Below are positions 7,901 through 17,427 of a stretch of DNA of 36,289 nucleotides, one piece after another. Within the stretch, counting starts at the first letter, position 1, and each line of letters opens with the position of its first letter. The notes beneath the pieces were generated by a model. That model did no database searches. It was not told the DNA's origin and saw only the letters and a program-made list of their open reading frames with translations. Both the position numbers and the translations under genes were made by a program. Location of the stretch: the NCBI GenBank assembly GCA_937886325.1, contig CALABV010000162.1, positions 1 through 36,289 on the forward strand. Direction: 5' to 3'. Origin of the DNA: an uncultured Geobacter sp. GTDB taxonomy: Bacteria > Desulfobacterota > Desulfuromonadia > Geobacterales > Geobacteraceae.

Positions 7901-9211
7901 TCAGCAAGGACAATCATAGTCTATGCTGCCTTTGAACTTCATATCCCGTTTTTTACCGCCATCCGTTCTGACAATTTCAAAATCAGTCTTCACAAGCGCA
8001 TCCCTGGCGATAAACTCCGGAAAGCCATCGTTATCAATATCCGTAGCATACTCGACGTCCTCGCTGAGATACTGGACGAACTTCAGGCGTGGCCTGCCTT
8101 CGGCATCAGCTTCAATCCTCCATAACACGGCCAGAATGTCCCCTTCCTGGCCACAGAAAGGGATCCCTGCCATGGCGTACATGGAAACCCAGGTTGTGGT
8201 TTTGTCTTGATGAGGGATTTCGAACGTTCGGATGCTTTCTACGTAGCTGTCCTTGATATACGGTTTGATGTCTTTCCGGTACGACGGCAATGCCTTGAAA
8301 GCGGAACGGGAAATGGCGGCGGTCTTCCTGTCAGCCTTCCTGCCCATGAGTACCGGTGATTCGGGAAGTCTCGCATCTTTCGCGAAATCACCCGAGCACT
8401 TCTCCGTTGTGGCCACAAGGTGATGCAGTCCTTCGTCGCAAATATTTACTGCGATTTTCCCGCGCGGGGTCTTCTCTTCCTTCCAGCGCTGTATCTCCCC
8501 AAAATGCGGTATTTTTTTGCTTACGAGGGCAAATCCGTTGATTTTCGATTCACACATCCCCTCCGATCCGTACAGGCGAACCGGCATGCCGCGGAGGGAG
8601 CGGGTCGAGGCAGGCAAAAGGGCTGTATCAACAGGGGCCGTTACACTGTAGACAATGCCGGAAACGTGAAGTCTCAGCTTGCCGGGATCGGCTTTCACAT
8701 CGCCGTCCGGGATCACGATCCCTTCTTTCATGGCAAAGGCGAACGGGAAGTTGGTCGAATCCAGCACCATTCCTTTGCCGACCAGCACTCTGGAGTCGAG
8801 CATCTCTTCCCGGGCGATCCCGAGTCGGTTGTTTTCCAGGATCAGAAACAGCTGTTTGCCGCCCCTATCCTTGAAACGGGCGTTTTCACAGGTTCGATCA
8901 AATCGTATGACGGCGCTTGTTTCCGAGGTCCGGATCCGTATGGCATCCGCGCTTACGGTCATGGGATCCCTGAACATCCGCTTTATGTCTTTCAGCCACG
9001 CTTGACGGTTATACCTGTGCGTGCGTTCCCCCGAACGCTTGATGCCGAGGAACCGTCCGGCATACAGATCGGCATAGTCCGCGAAAGCGCCTCTGTTCTG
9101 GGCCGACAGCCAGTTCTCAAGAAAGGCTTTCACACCCGCTTCGCTGATGTCGGCGGCAAAGGTGGGAGTTATGCAAAAAAGAAGGAAAGCAAGAATTATA
9201 AGGCTTTTCAT
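7901..9211 (-). CDS. Secreted NTF2-like protein with C-terminal FG-GAP/VCBS-like motif
   Basis: This 436-aa exported protein has a signal peptide (MKSLIILAFLLFCITPTFA) followed by an NTF2-like domain (about 22-125: VKAFLENWLSAQNRGAFADYADLYAG... resembling the accessory domain of Cds6/YafK-type L,D-transpeptidase proteins). A middle region of unknown fold follows, then a C-terminal part with DIDNDGFPEF, a calcium-binding-loop type of FG-GAP/VCBS proteins. No catalytic Cys motif of an L,D-transpeptidase is seen, so it is not itself a transpeptidase. The start at 9211 is chosen over the longer frame because an AAAGGATC ribosome site precedes it and the signal peptide begins there. Function unknown; a cell-wall or adhesion-related accessory role is a guess. 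Confidence 0.8.
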   Translation of the reverse strand: MKSLIILAFLLFCITPTFAADISEAGVKAFLENWLSAQNRGAFADYADLYAGRFLGIKRSGERTHRYNRQAWLKDIKRMFRDPMTVSADAIRIRTSETSAVIRFDRTCENARFKDRGGKQLFLILENNRLGIAREEMLDSRVLVGKGMVLDSTNFPFAFAMKEGIVIPDGDVKADPGKLRLHVSGIVYSVTAPVDTALLPASTRSLRGMPVRLYGSEGMCESKINGFALVSKKIPHFGEIQRWKEEKTPRGKIAVNICDEGLHHLVATTEKCSGDFAKDARLPESPVLMGRKADRKTAAISRSAFKALPSYRKDIKPYIKDSYVESIRTFEIPHQDKTTTWVSMYAMAGIPFCGQEGDILAVLWRIEADAEGRPRLKFVQYLSEDVEYATDIDNDGFPEFIARDALVKTDFEIVRTDGGKKRDMKFKGSIDYDCPC

Positions 9212-9554
9212 AGAAAGATCCTTTTGAAGGAACAAACTTCATCCTCCCGCATCAGCCCCTTCACGGACAGGTGGTCACGGGGATGCCGCAATGGCTGTCC
9301 GGTGTCAGGCATCCCCTTATCAATTGAACGATCTTCATTTCATATCACCGGCATTCTTGATGATTGATTTTTTCAAACCGAATATATATTCATTATCTGT
9401 TTCAAGTCAAAGGAGAAGTGTCCCTTCAATCAAAGTCCCGGATGCGGTCTTCCCGATTCGAAGGCCGCACTGCGCGATAGGGAAGCGGGAGCTTCCACGC
9501 CGCAAGGATGGAGTATACTTGGAAAAGAAATCCTCCATTCCGAGGAGCGAAACC
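9212..9554 (+). other. Divergent intergenic region
   Basis: This spacer separates the secreted NTF2-like gene (minus) from the MBL-fold gene (plus), so it should hold two promoters. On the plus strand a TATACT box is visible around 9514-9519, about 36 bases before the ATG, but without a convincing -35. An ATG-initiated extension of the MBL frame through this region shows no protein-like composition. I see no RNA gene or repeat. Confidence 0.4.
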
Positions 9555-10583
9555 ATGAAACCCCTTTTCCACCCATTATTGGTTAACGGACCCTTCGACG
9601 ACCCGGCCCTGTATATCGACTTCCTGTTCGAAAAAAGGGCCATCCTCTTCGACCTGGGAGACCTGCATGCTCTTCCGCCGCGCAAGATCCTGCGCATCAG
9701 CCATGCCTTTGTCTCCCATACCCACATGGATCACTTCGCCGGTTTCGATCGAATACTGCGGATCCTTCTGGCCCGGGACAAGCGTCTGCACCTCTTCGGT
9801 CCGCCCGGCTTTATCGAACGGGTGGAGCACCGACTCGCCTCCTATACATGGAACCTGGTGGAAAAGTTCACAGCTGACTTCGTTATCACTGCGGCGGAGT
9901 TCGACGGATGCCGGATCCGTTCCGCGGTTTTCCGCTGCAGGAACAGGTTCTCCCGGGAAACGGAAAGTGTGACAGAGGTTGATGAGGGGATCCTCCTGGA
10001 CGAGGAGACCTTTCGTGTCCGGAGCGAGGTCCTGGACCACGGTATACCCTGCCTTTCCTTCTCCCTGGAAGAGAAGAACCATGTGAACATCATGAAAAAC
10101 CGCCTGCAGGAGCAGGGATTCCCGGTGGGGCCGTGGCTGACCGGACTGAAAACGGCCGTGCTCCGGGGAGATCCCGATGACGCCCTGTTCCGGGTCTGGT
10201 GGCGGGAGGAGGGGGAGGTCCGGGAGCGCTTCCTGCCCCTCGGAACCCTGAAGGAGGACCTGCTTCGCATCGTACAGGGACAGAAGATAACCTACGTGAC
10301 CGACGCGGTCTGCAGCGAGGAAAACGCCGCCCGTATCAAAGACCTTGCCCGCGGTTCCGATTACCTGTTCATCGAGGCCATGTTTCTCCATGAAAACCGG
10401 GATCGGGCTGGGGAAAAGCATCATCTCACGGCCAGGCAGGCTGGGTTGCTGGCCAGGGAGGCGGGGGCCGCGCGGCTGTTGCCGTTTCATTTTTCGCCAA
10501 AGTATGGGGGCATGGAAGAGGTTGTGCGGAATGAAGCGGAGGAGGCTTTTCGAGGCGGGCAGACCCGGACGGAAAGAATGTGA
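9555..10583 (+). CDS. Metallo-beta-lactamase-fold hydrolase, RNase Z-like
   Basis: This 342-aa protein has the MBL fold: the metal-binding motif SHTHMDHFAG (about residues 55-64), an N-terminal FDLGD strand, and later DAVCSEEN, the FIEAMFLHE acid region and LLPFHFSPKY with the terminal histidine. The arrangement resembles RNase Z/ElaC-like or arylsulfatase-like MBL enzymes; it is longer than canonical RNase Z owing to an insert (about 120-220), so tRNA 3' processing is not assured. I start at 9555 (GAGGAGCGAAACC then ATG), because the upstream extension of the frame is unlike protein. Its stop overlaps a GTG that could begin the next frame, but the following diguanylate cyclase seems to have its own promoter and start. 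Confidence 0.85.
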   Translation: MKPLFHPLLVNGPFDDPALYIDFLFEKRAILFDLGDLHALPPRKILRISHAFVSHTHMDHFAGFDRILRILLARDKRLHLFGPPGFIERVEHRLASYTWNLVEKFTADFVITAAEFDGCRIRSAVFRCRNRFSRETESVTEVDEGILLDEETFRVRSEVLDHGIPCLSFSLEEKNHVNIMKNRLQEQGFPVGPWLTGLKTAVLRGDPDDALFRVWWREEGEVRERFLPLGTLKEDLLRIVQGQKITYVTDAVCSEENAARIKDLARGSDYLFIEAMFLHENRDRAGEKHHLTARQAGLLAREAGAARLLPFHFSPKYGGMEEVVRNEAEEAFRGGQTRTERM

Positions 10584-10605
10584 CCGGAAACTTGACGTTC
10601 CGGTG

Positions 10606-10633
10606 TTCGGTGGTATCCTGTGTTTCTTATAAT
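10606..10633 (+). promoter_or_regulatory. Putative promoter for the diguanylate cyclase
   Basis: A perfect TATAAT box (10628-10633) lies 64 bases before the ATG at 10697, with only a weak TTCGGT at -35 spacing 16. It helps to choose the downstream start for the cyclase. Confidence 0.4.
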
Positions 10634-10696
10634 GAACCGATGTATACCATGCTGCCGGACTCCCTCACTCAGGCCATGGTAATCGACAGGAATACC

Positions 10697-11989
10697 ATGA
10701 CTTTTTCCCATATCCGGGAAGCATGTTTCCCGAAACCGACAACAGCCGAAGCCCACGCTTTTCATGATGCGGTAACGTATGCCAATCTCCACCGAGAGAG
10801 AATCCTCGCGCTCCTGATGATTGGGGTTTCCGTCATCCTGATGGCGGTTGATTTTCTTGTCATGGACGGCAGTATCGGATCCATGAACCTCACCATCGCG
10901 GCAATCTTTGCCCGCGCTCTCCTGACGGTTTTTCTCCTGGCATTTCTCATTGCCGGCAGGCGCCCGACGACGGATATTTCTTGCCGGCACCGTGCCTGGG
11001 ACGCAGCTTTCATAGGGGTCTCTCTCTCCTGGGTTTCCCTCTTTACCGGCGCATTGCTTGCGATTCGGCCGGGAATCGAGCCGTACCTGATAACCGTGTT
11101 TGCCATTGCCGCATTCCTGGTGCAGGGAACCCGCAGGAGCGCCCTGACCTTCGGGCTGGGGTTGACTCTGTTCATCCTCTCCGCCGTGGAGAGTCAGCCG
11201 GACCACCGGCTTCTCCTGTCACCGCTGGTGAATGGGTGTATCGCCACCCTGCTTGCCTTCGTCATGTCGCAAGCGGCGTATGTCATGCGCCTGCGGAGCT
11301 TCCGCAACAACGCATGCATTTTTGAGCAGAAAAGGGAGCTCATGGAGTCCAACGAACGGCTTCAGCGGCTTTCCTTTGTTGATCCTCTCACCAATATCGC
11401 CAACCGCAGATTCCTGGAGGCGTCTCTCTCTCGGGAGTGGAAGCTGCAGGCGCGGTCCGGTCTTCCGTTGTCGGTTATCATGATTGATATCGACTGGTTC
11501 AAATCCTTCAACGACACGTATGGCCACCTGGCCGGCGACGACTGCCTCCGCCGCGTCGCCGCTGCCCTGGAAGCAACCGCCAGGAGGCCGACCGATTTGG
11601 TCGCCCGTTTTGGTGGAGAGGAATTCTGCGTGCTCCTGCCGATGACGGAACGGAAAGGTGTCCTGTCCACCGCCAAACGCATGATGCGTGCCATCACCGG
11701 CCTGAATATCCCCCACAAGGGCTCTGCCTTGGGAATGGTGACGGTGAGCATGGGTATTGCCGGGTGCCTGCCGGATTATTTCAGCGGCTTCGACGACCTG
11801 CTGCACTCGGCCGATACGGCCCTCTATAACGCCAAAATATCCGGCAAGAACCGGATTGCCTGGTTTTGCCCCCTGCTTATGGTAAAGAATCAAAATGAAG
11901 CGGGAAACGCCCTGCCCGTGAGCATGCCTCTCAGCATGGACATTTTCTCCGAACCTGAATTCGAAATTTTTCCCGAAGCCTCCCCGTGA
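10697..11989 (+). CDS. Membrane diguanylate cyclase (GGDEF)
   Basis: This 430-aa protein makes c-di-GMP. The N-terminal half (about 35-215) has five to six predicted membrane helices with no recognised sensory domain. A short coiled linker (about 215-245) leads to a GGDEF domain (about 250-405). The signature is GGEEF at 306-310 with FVDPLTNIANRR and IDIDWFKSFNDTYGH upstream, all catalytic features present. The inhibitory I-site RxxD is present five residues before it (R297-P-T-D300), so product feedback is expected. I start at ATG 10697 because AGGA precedes it and a TATAAT box stands at 10628; an alternative GTG at 10580 overlaps the previous stop and would add 39 residues of odd composition. 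The C-terminal 25 residues lie outside the domain. Confidence 0.92.
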   Translation: MTFSHIREACFPKPTTAEAHAFHDAVTYANLHRERILALLMIGVSVILMAVDFLVMDGSIGSMNLTIAAIFARALLTVFLLAFLIAGRRPTTDISCRHRAWDAAFIGVSLSWVSLFTGALLAIRPGIEPYLITVFAIAAFLVQGTRRSALTFGLGLTLFILSAVESQPDHRLLLSPLVNGCIATLLAFVMSQAAYVMRLRSFRNNACIFEQKRELMESNERLQRLSFVDPLTNIANRRFLEASLSREWKLQARSGLPLSVIMIDIDWFKSFNDTYGHLAGDDCLRRVAAALEATARRPTDLVARFGGEEFCVLLPMTERKGVLSTAKRMMRAITGLNIPHKGSALGMVTVSMGIAGCLPDYFSGFDDLLHSADTALYNAKISGKNRIAWFCPLLMVKNQNEAGNALPVSMPLSMDIFSEPEFEIFPEASP

Positions 11990-12181
11990 CCCGCCCTGCG
12001 CCTGCACAGACAGGGACACCTTCCGAAAAAACCCTTGTGAAGTATATACAATTCCCATGCGTTATATTAAAGAAATGCATCGCTCCGCCGATAGGAAGGT
12101 AGGGCATGATCGCGCGCCCTGTACCGGTGCGACGTTTTTTGTGACGCTTGCACGGAAACGAAAATACTATGTGGAGTATCG

Positions 12182-15031
12182 ATGCATTTCAAGGCTGTTC
12201 CCACCACGGTACCATCTGTACACGCTGCGAAAAAGACAGGTAAAAAGAGAAACGCCTCCATTCTTCATCGTGCGAGCCGGTTCCTTTTCTCCCTGCTCCT
12301 CATTCTCACGACCGTCATCATATCCGACGCCAGGGCGGAAGACAGAAAAAACGTCCTCATCCTCAACTCCTACCATCAGGGGTTCAAGTGGACCGACGAT
12401 ATCACCCGTGGCGTTTTTTCGGCGCTGGATCCCGTGAGCGGGGAAACCAGGGTATACATTGAATACATGAATACGAAATGGGCGAATGGCGATCGCTATT
12501 ATGATCAACTGTTCCGGCTCCTGAAAATCAAATACTCGAAAACCCGTTTTGCGCTGATAGTCTGTTCCGACACCGACGCCTTCGTGTTTTTGAGAGACCA
12601 TCGCGATGATCTGTTCGGACGCGTGCCCACGGTTTTTTGCGGCGTCAACTACTTCGCACCCGAAGACCTGCGGGGCAAACGGCTCTTTACCGGAGTGAGC
12701 GAAACCGCGGACTTGCGGGAAACCTTCGATCTTGCTCTGAAGTTGCATCCGCGCACGAAGGGCATCCTGGTAATCAACGACAATGGAACCGCGGGAACAA
12801 AGGTCCGGGCGGAAATAGAAAAGCTGGCGCCCCTCTACCGGGAAAAAGTGAGCTTCACCTTTGAAAACAAAACCGACCTGGATGGAATCATACGGGACGT
12901 TTCCGTCCTTCCTCGGGACACCCTGATTTTCTACACATATTTTTATGGCGATCCCGCCTCGAAATTCTACGAAAACAGCGAAAGCATATCCCGTATTTCT
13001 CGGCATGCGAAGGTCCCCGTCTTTGGGGCATGGGATTTCAACCTCGGGTACGGCATGGTGGGCGGCAAGCTGACCAGCGGGTACGATCAGGGGATGAAAG
13101 CGGGGAAAATGGGCCTGCGCATCCTGAACGGGGAACCGGTTGAGAAAATCCCCATCGTGTACCGGAATCCTTCTCGCTACATGTTCGACTACCGTCAGCT
13201 GGAGCGTTTTCGCATCAGCAAAAGCCTTCTGCCCGGGGGAAGCATCCTCATCAACGAGCCGGAATCCTTCCATAAGATAAGGAAGGAAATTGTCTGGGCG
13301 ACCCTTGCCGCAATTTTTGGCCTTGGGGGCCTCGTCTTCATCCTCCTTTTCATCATCGGACAAAGGAGAAAGACTGAGCGGCTGTTGAAGAGCGCCCGTG
13401 ACGTGCTTACGATAAAAGTCGAAGAGCGGACACGGGAGCTGTCAGACCTTAACGTGCGGCTTTCGGACATGAATCTGCGGTTGGCTGAGGTTAATGAGGA
13501 GTTGATCGACGACATCGGGAAACGCCTCCAGGCAGAAGAAGAGCTCAGGAACTCCCAGAAGATACTCAACAAAATCTTTGGGGCGAACCCGGACCACCTT
13601 GTCGTTCTCGACAGGGAGTTGCGGACGGTTCATTCAAACCGGATCGTCGGTTATGAATACGCGCCCCCGGAGATACGGCAACCGAAGAAGTGCTGCCTGG
13701 AGGGACTCGTCGCCGACCACGGAAAACCGTGGGAGCCCTGCACCGCCACGGAAGTTTTCAGGACAGGGAAACCGGTTCTTGCGGAAAAGTACGATGAACG
13801 GATAGGCCACCTGGAGATCCGAGCGGTTCCCATCTTCGATGACCATGGAGACGTGCTCATGGTGGCGGAGCATATCCGGGATGTCAGCGAGCGGAAGAAA
13901 ATGGAGCAGGAAATTCTGAAGGCACACAAGCTCGAATCCCTGGGGGTGCTTGCCGGAGGTATTGCCCACGACTTCAATAATCTTCTCACAGGCATCTTGG
14001 GGAACATCTCCCTGGCGAAAATGTACGCGGATCCCGAGACAAAGGCATACGCACGGCTGGATGAGGCTGAAAAGGCGTGTGAACGGGCAGCAGGCTTGAC
14101 CCTGCAGTTGCTGACTTTTTCCAGGGGAGGGGCTCCTGTCAAGAAGGAGGCATCCATCGCTCAGATCCTGATTGATTCCGCCAGCTTCGTTTTGAGGGGC
14201 TCCACTGCCAGGTGCGAGTTTTCCCTTCCGGTCGATCTCTGGGCGGTGGAAATCGATGAAGGGCAGATGAGTCAGGTTGCGGCCAACCTGTTCATCAATG
14301 CGGCCCAGGCCATGCCTGACGGCGGCATCATCAGCGTAGGGGGTGAAAATGTTACCGTGAGTGAGGCAGACTCTCTTCCTCTGCGGGAAGGGAGGTATAT
14401 CCGTATCTCGGTACGTGACGAGGGAAGCGGCATAATGGAAGAAAACCTGCCGCGCATCTTTGATCCCTATTTCACCACCAAAGAGAATGGAAGCGGCCTG
14501 GGGCTGGCAACGGTCTACTCCATCATGAAACAACATCAGGGGCATCTGTCCGTGGAGACAACCCTCGGTGTGGGAACGGTATTTCACCTGTATCTGCCTG
14601 TATCCGACAGCATGAACGTGCCGGCACCGGCCCCGGAATGCATCGAGGGTCAGTCCGGGAAAGCGGGAAGGATCCTGGTCATGGATGACGAAGAGATGAT
14701 CAGGGTACTTGCACGGGAAATCCTGGACAATCTCGGTTATGTCGTTGACGTGTGCAACGACGGAGAATCGGCGGTGCCTCTCTTTCGGGGGGCACATGAC
14801 CGAGGAGAACCCTATGCCGCGGTTATCATGGACTTGACGGTTCCGGGCCGCATGGGCGGCAAGGAATTGATGAAAGCGCTTCTTGAAATCGATCCCGGCG
14901 CGAAGGGAATCGTCTCCAGCGGCTACAACAATGACCCGATACTCGCCCGTTTCGGGGACTACGGATTCTCGGCCAAAGTGGCGAAGCCGTATACGGTGAA
15001 TGAATTGGGCGAAGCCCTGCAATCACTGTGA
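12182..15031 (+). CDS. Hybrid sensor histidine kinase with periplasmic ABC-substrate-binding-like sensor
   Basis: This 949-aa protein is a complete membrane hybrid kinase. Order: N-terminal membrane/signal segment (about 30-52); periplasmic ABC_sub_bind-type sensor (about 55-350, beginning KNVLILNSYHQGFKWTDD); second membrane helix (about 375-398); coiled coil (about 400-465); PAS domain (about 465-570) with a CC...C cysteine set; HisKA with phospho-acceptor H596 (GGIAHDFNNLLTG); HATPase_c (N box VAANLFINAAQAM, G1 DEGSGI, G2 GSGLGL); and a C-terminal receiver (about 825-949) with phospho-acceptor D884 (VIMDLTVPG) and the conserved Lys in AKPYT. The periplasmic domain suggests binding of a small solute. 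Start: GGAG six bases before ATG. No partner regulator is adjacent; a phosphorelay to an unlinked protein is expected. A terminator-like hairpin follows. Confidence 0.93.
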   Translation: MHFKAVPTTVPSVHAAKKTGKKRNASILHRASRFLFSLLLILTTVIISDARAEDRKNVLILNSYHQGFKWTDDITRGVFSALDPVSGETRVYIEYMNTKWANGDRYYDQLFRLLKIKYSKTRFALIVCSDTDAFVFLRDHRDDLFGRVPTVFCGVNYFAPEDLRGKRLFTGVSETADLRETFDLALKLHPRTKGILVINDNGTAGTKVRAEIEKLAPLYREKVSFTFENKTDLDGIIRDVSVLPRDTLIFYTYFYGDPASKFYENSESISRISRHAKVPVFGAWDFNLGYGMVGGKLTSGYDQGMKAGKMGLRILNGEPVEKIPIVYRNPSRYMFDYRQLERFRISKSLLPGGSILINEPESFHKIRKEIVWATLAAIFGLGGLVFILLFIIGQRRKTERLLKSARDVLTIKVEERTRELSDLNVRLSDMNLRLAEVNEELIDDIGKRLQAEEELRNSQKILNKIFGANPDHLVVLDRELRTVHSNRIVGYEYAPPEIRQPKKCCLEGLVADHGKPWEPCTATEVFRTGKPVLAEKYDERIGHLEIRAVPIFDDHGDVLMVAEHIRDVSERKKMEQEILKAHKLESLGVLAGGIAHDFNNLLTGILGNISLAKMYADPETKAYARLDEAEKACERAAGLTLQLLTFSRGGAPVKKEASIAQILIDSASFVLRGSTARCEFSLPVDLWAVEIDEGQMSQVAANLFINAAQAMPDGGIISVGGENVTVSEADSLPLREGRYIRISVRDEGSGIMEENLPRIFDPYFTTKENGSGLGLATVYSIMKQHQGHLSVETTLGVGTVFHLYLPVSDSMNVPAPAPECIEGQSGKAGRILVMDDEEMIRVLAREILDNLGYVVDVCNDGESAVPLFRGAHDRGEPYAAVIMDLTVPGRMGGKELMKALLEIDPGAKGIVSSGYNNDPILARFGDYGFSAKVAKPYTVNELGEALQSL

Positions 15032-15040
15032 ATATGGATC

Positions 15041-15092
15041 CGGCAGTTGAAGTCATCCTTCGTTCTCTTCGGACGACTCCAACTGCCGTTTT
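15041..15092 (+). terminator. Probable rho-independent terminator of the hybrid kinase gene
   Basis: Nine-base arms CGGCAGTTG (15041-15049) and CAACTGCCG (15080-15088) can pair, with inner AGTC/GACT pairing, followed by TTTT. It begins 10 bases after the kinase stop. The T run is short. Confidence 0.55.
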
Positions 15093-15186
15093 CAGGGTAA
15101 TTCGCTCGAAGAAAAGGAGATGTATCCCGGTTTGTTCTTGCTCTTCCGGCCACTGTCGATCAACCCGTTCCACGATTCAAATACCG

Positions 15187-15215
15187 TTGACAATTGTGAG
15201 GGCCGCGAATATAAA
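15187..15215 (+). promoter_or_regulatory. Near-consensus sigma70 promoter of the ligase-ACP operon
   Basis: TTGACA (15187-15192), a 17-base spacer and TATAAA (15210-15215) form an almost perfect sigma70 promoter, 34 bases upstream of the ligase ATG. Strong constitutive transcription is expected. Confidence 0.8.
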
Positions 15216-15249
15216 AACACAACTGTTATCGGAAAGGGAGCCCTATTCC

Positions 15250-16752
15250 ATGAGCCTTTCGCCGAACGCCGCCCTCGCCCTCCTGAAACCGAACCTCGAG
15301 CGTCACCCGGACAAGGTGGCGATCATTACCGGCGAACGGACGGTCAGCTATCGACGGCTTGATGAACAATCGAGCCGCTTCGGGTCCCTCCTGTGTACTT
15401 CGTGCATCTCCGCCGGCGATCGGGTGGCGATAGTCGCCAATGATTCCCCGGAATATTTCTTTGCGCTGCTGGGATGCCTGAAAGCCGGTGCTGTTGCGGT
15501 GCTGCTCAATCCCGGCCTCGGCGTGGACGACTATGATTTCATCTTTCGCGACGCCGGGGCATCGGCGCTTGTTACCGAGACGACCGCCACGGCGGCGCTT
15601 CAGGCTCAATCGAAACGTCCAGGCCTGACCCTGCTGCTCGACGACCCCGAATTCGCGGGGAGGCTTTCATCCGCGCAGGCGGGGTTTCCTTCCCATACGC
15701 CGTCCCCCGACGACATCGCCCTGCTCCTCTACAGTTCGGGCAGCACCGGCACGCCCAAAGGTGTCCCGCACCGGCACGGGGATTTCCTTTCAACAGCCGA
15801 CGCCTTTGCGGGATCGGTCCTCGCCATGAGCGAGCGGGACGTCGTCTTTTCCGCCAGCAAGCTCTTCTTCGCGTACGGGCTGGGGAACAGCTTTTCCTTC
15901 CCGCTCCGCTTCGGCGCAACAGTAGTGCTGTTCCCGGGCAAACCCGATTCGGCCGAGGTCCTCCGCCTCATCTCACGGCACAGCGTGACCATTCTTTTCG
16001 GTGTCCCCGTTGCATACACCATGCTCCTCAAGACCATGGACGACCGGAATGCGCTCTCGTCCCTCCGGCTTTGCGTCTCAGCGGGAGAATCGCTTCCCGC
16101 GCCTTTATGCCGCGAATGGACCGAGACGACCGGGATCGAGATCCTTGACGGAATCGGTTCCACGGAGGCCCTCCACATTTATATCTCCAACCGCCCAGGC
16201 GCGGTGCGTCCCGGGTCGGCAGGGATCCTTGTCCCCCCCTTCGAGGTGCGCCTCGTCGATGACGAGGGACGTTCCATCCCTCCGGGAACCCCCGGCCACC
16301 TTCTCCTGCGGGGGCCCAGCATCGCCCCCTTCTACTGGAACAGCCCGGAAAAAAGCGCGGAAACGATGCTCCAGGGCGGCTGGTTGCGCACGGGAGACAT
16401 CTTCCTCGAAGAGGACGGTTTCTTCTTCTACCAGGGCCGCGGCGACGATCTCTTCAAGGTGGACGCCCATTGGGTTTCCCCTGTCCGGATAGAATCGACG
16501 CTGCTTGAACACCCTGCGGTGATGGAATGCGCGGTCAGCAGGAGGAAGGTGGAGCACCTGGTCCGCCCCATCGCCTTTGCGGTCCTGAATCCCGGCTATG
16601 AACCGGGTCCGAAACTGGAAAGGGAACTGCGGCGTTTTGTCGCCGGGAAACTCCCTGCCTACATGTGTCCGGTTCAGGTCGAATGGGTCGATGAGTTGCC
16701 CAAAACCGCTACCGGCAAGGTCCAACGTTTTCTGTTGAGGCAATGCGGCTGA
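15250..16752 (+). CDS. Benzoate-CoA-ligase-like acyl/aryl-AMP ligase
   Basis: This 500-aa protein belongs to the adenylate-forming ANL superfamily and is closest in appearance to benzoate-CoA ligases (the FSASKLFFAYGLGNSFSFPL stretch). It should activate a carboxylic acid to an acyl-AMP. Seen motifs: SSGSTGTPKG (about 162-171), GIGSTEALHIY (A5 region), LRTGDIF and the C-terminal catalytic lysine K490 in PKTATGKVQ. The gene is followed 32 bases later by an acyl carrier protein, so the acceptor may be the ACP thiol and not CoA; this is inference. The ATG at 15250 fits a GGGAG ribosome site and family N-termini; the longer upstream frame is discarded. No other biosynthetic or aromatic-degradation gene is adjacent. 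Confidence 0.87.
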   Translation: MSLSPNAALALLKPNLERHPDKVAIITGERTVSYRRLDEQSSRFGSLLCTSCISAGDRVAIVANDSPEYFFALLGCLKAGAVAVLLNPGLGVDDYDFIFRDAGASALVTETTATAALQAQSKRPGLTLLLDDPEFAGRLSSAQAGFPSHTPSPDDIALLLYSSGSTGTPKGVPHRHGDFLSTADAFAGSVLAMSERDVVFSASKLFFAYGLGNSFSFPLRFGATVVLFPGKPDSAEVLRLISRHSVTILFGVPVAYTMLLKTMDDRNALSSLRLCVSAGESLPAPLCREWTETTGIEILDGIGSTEALHIYISNRPGAVRPGSAGILVPPFEVRLVDDEGRSIPPGTPGHLLLRGPSIAPFYWNSPEKSAETMLQGGWLRTGDIFLEEDGFFFYQGRGDDLFKVDAHWVSPVRIESTLLEHPAVMECAVSRRKVEHLVRPIAFAVLNPGYEPGPKLERELRRFVAGKLPAYMCPVQVEWVDELPKTATGKVQRFLLRQCG

Positions 16753-16784
16753 CAACGGAGACCGCAAACGAAAGGAGACGGGAA

Positions 16785-17027
16785 ATGCCACTTCAGCTGA
16801 TGGATATATGTGCCCTCATGGACGAAATCGGAATCGAAAGGGAGATTATCGACGCTATCGATCCCGATGCGCCGCTCCTTACCCAAGGGATTGACTCCAT
16901 TGATTTTCCGGCGCTGGCCATCGCCGTGGAGAAAAAATTCGGTGTGGATATTTCAGACACCAGCGCGGCAAAACTCAGGACGCTCAATGATTTTGTCCGC
17001 TTCATAAACGAAAAGGCGGTGACATAG
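16785..17027 (+). CDS. Acyl carrier protein
   Basis: This 80-aa protein is a stand-alone acyl carrier protein. The phosphopantetheine attachment site is S38 in QGIDSIDFPALA, where FabD-type ACPs have DSLD. The first 20 residues form the usual helix I, and helix IV (LRTLNDFVRFINEKA) closes it. A strong AAAGGAG ribosome site precedes the ATG. The DSID variant and its place directly after an acyl-AMP ligase suggest a specialised carrier loaded by that ligase, and not the housekeeping fatty-acid ACP, which would be expected next to fabD/fabG/fabF. Specific partner unknown. Confidence 0.9.
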   Translation: MPLQLMDICALMDEIGIEREIIDAIDPDAPLLTQGIDSIDFPALAIAVEKKFGVDISDTSAAKLRTLNDFVRFINEKAVT

Positions 17028-17427
17028 GCTGGTCGCAGGGCTTTCCCGAAACGGGGAATCCGGGAGGGATAGTCGAAGATGGCGTGAAAGGGGATTTCGG
17101 CAAGGAATTCCGAGGGACTCGCGAACTCGCTCAAAAAAAAGCCCCACGGCATATCCGCCGGGGGGCTGTCTGTGTATCGCAACCACACTGTTCATGAGCC
17201 TGAGACGACCTCCATGAAAAGGCGGAGGGCAGCGGCGGTGTCATAGGAAAAAATCGACTCAGGTGTTTCGGTCCGGTATGGCTGTACGGTACGTCTATGT
17301 CAAGGCCGCGGTAACCCGGGGCCTTTCATTCGGCTTCATGCAGCGCTGTCATGGATAGCGCTTTTGCTCTCTTCACCGGGGAAGAACCACTACCAGCATG
17401 CTTGTGAGAAGCTTCAATAAAAGTCGA
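17028..17427. other. Intergenic region with minus-strand terminator and a possible gene remnant
   Basis: Between the ACP gene (plus) and the 62-aa gene (minus) lies a minus-strand terminator (listed separately). Just upstream of it on the minus strand a short open frame (about 17192-17300, no start codon) reads TPESIFSYDTAAALRLFM...SGS before its stop, with GC-rich third positions as in real genes. It may be a decayed C-terminus or a small peptide with an unrecognised start. Nothing else is seen. Confidence 0.35.
17133..17167 (-). terminator. Rho-independent terminator reading leftward
   Basis: Eleven-base arms (17140-17150 and 17157-17167, one mismatch) form a GC-rich hairpin that on the minus strand is followed by eight T residues (the A run at 17133-17140). 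It should end transcription of the 62-aa gene's transcript. Confidence 0.8.
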
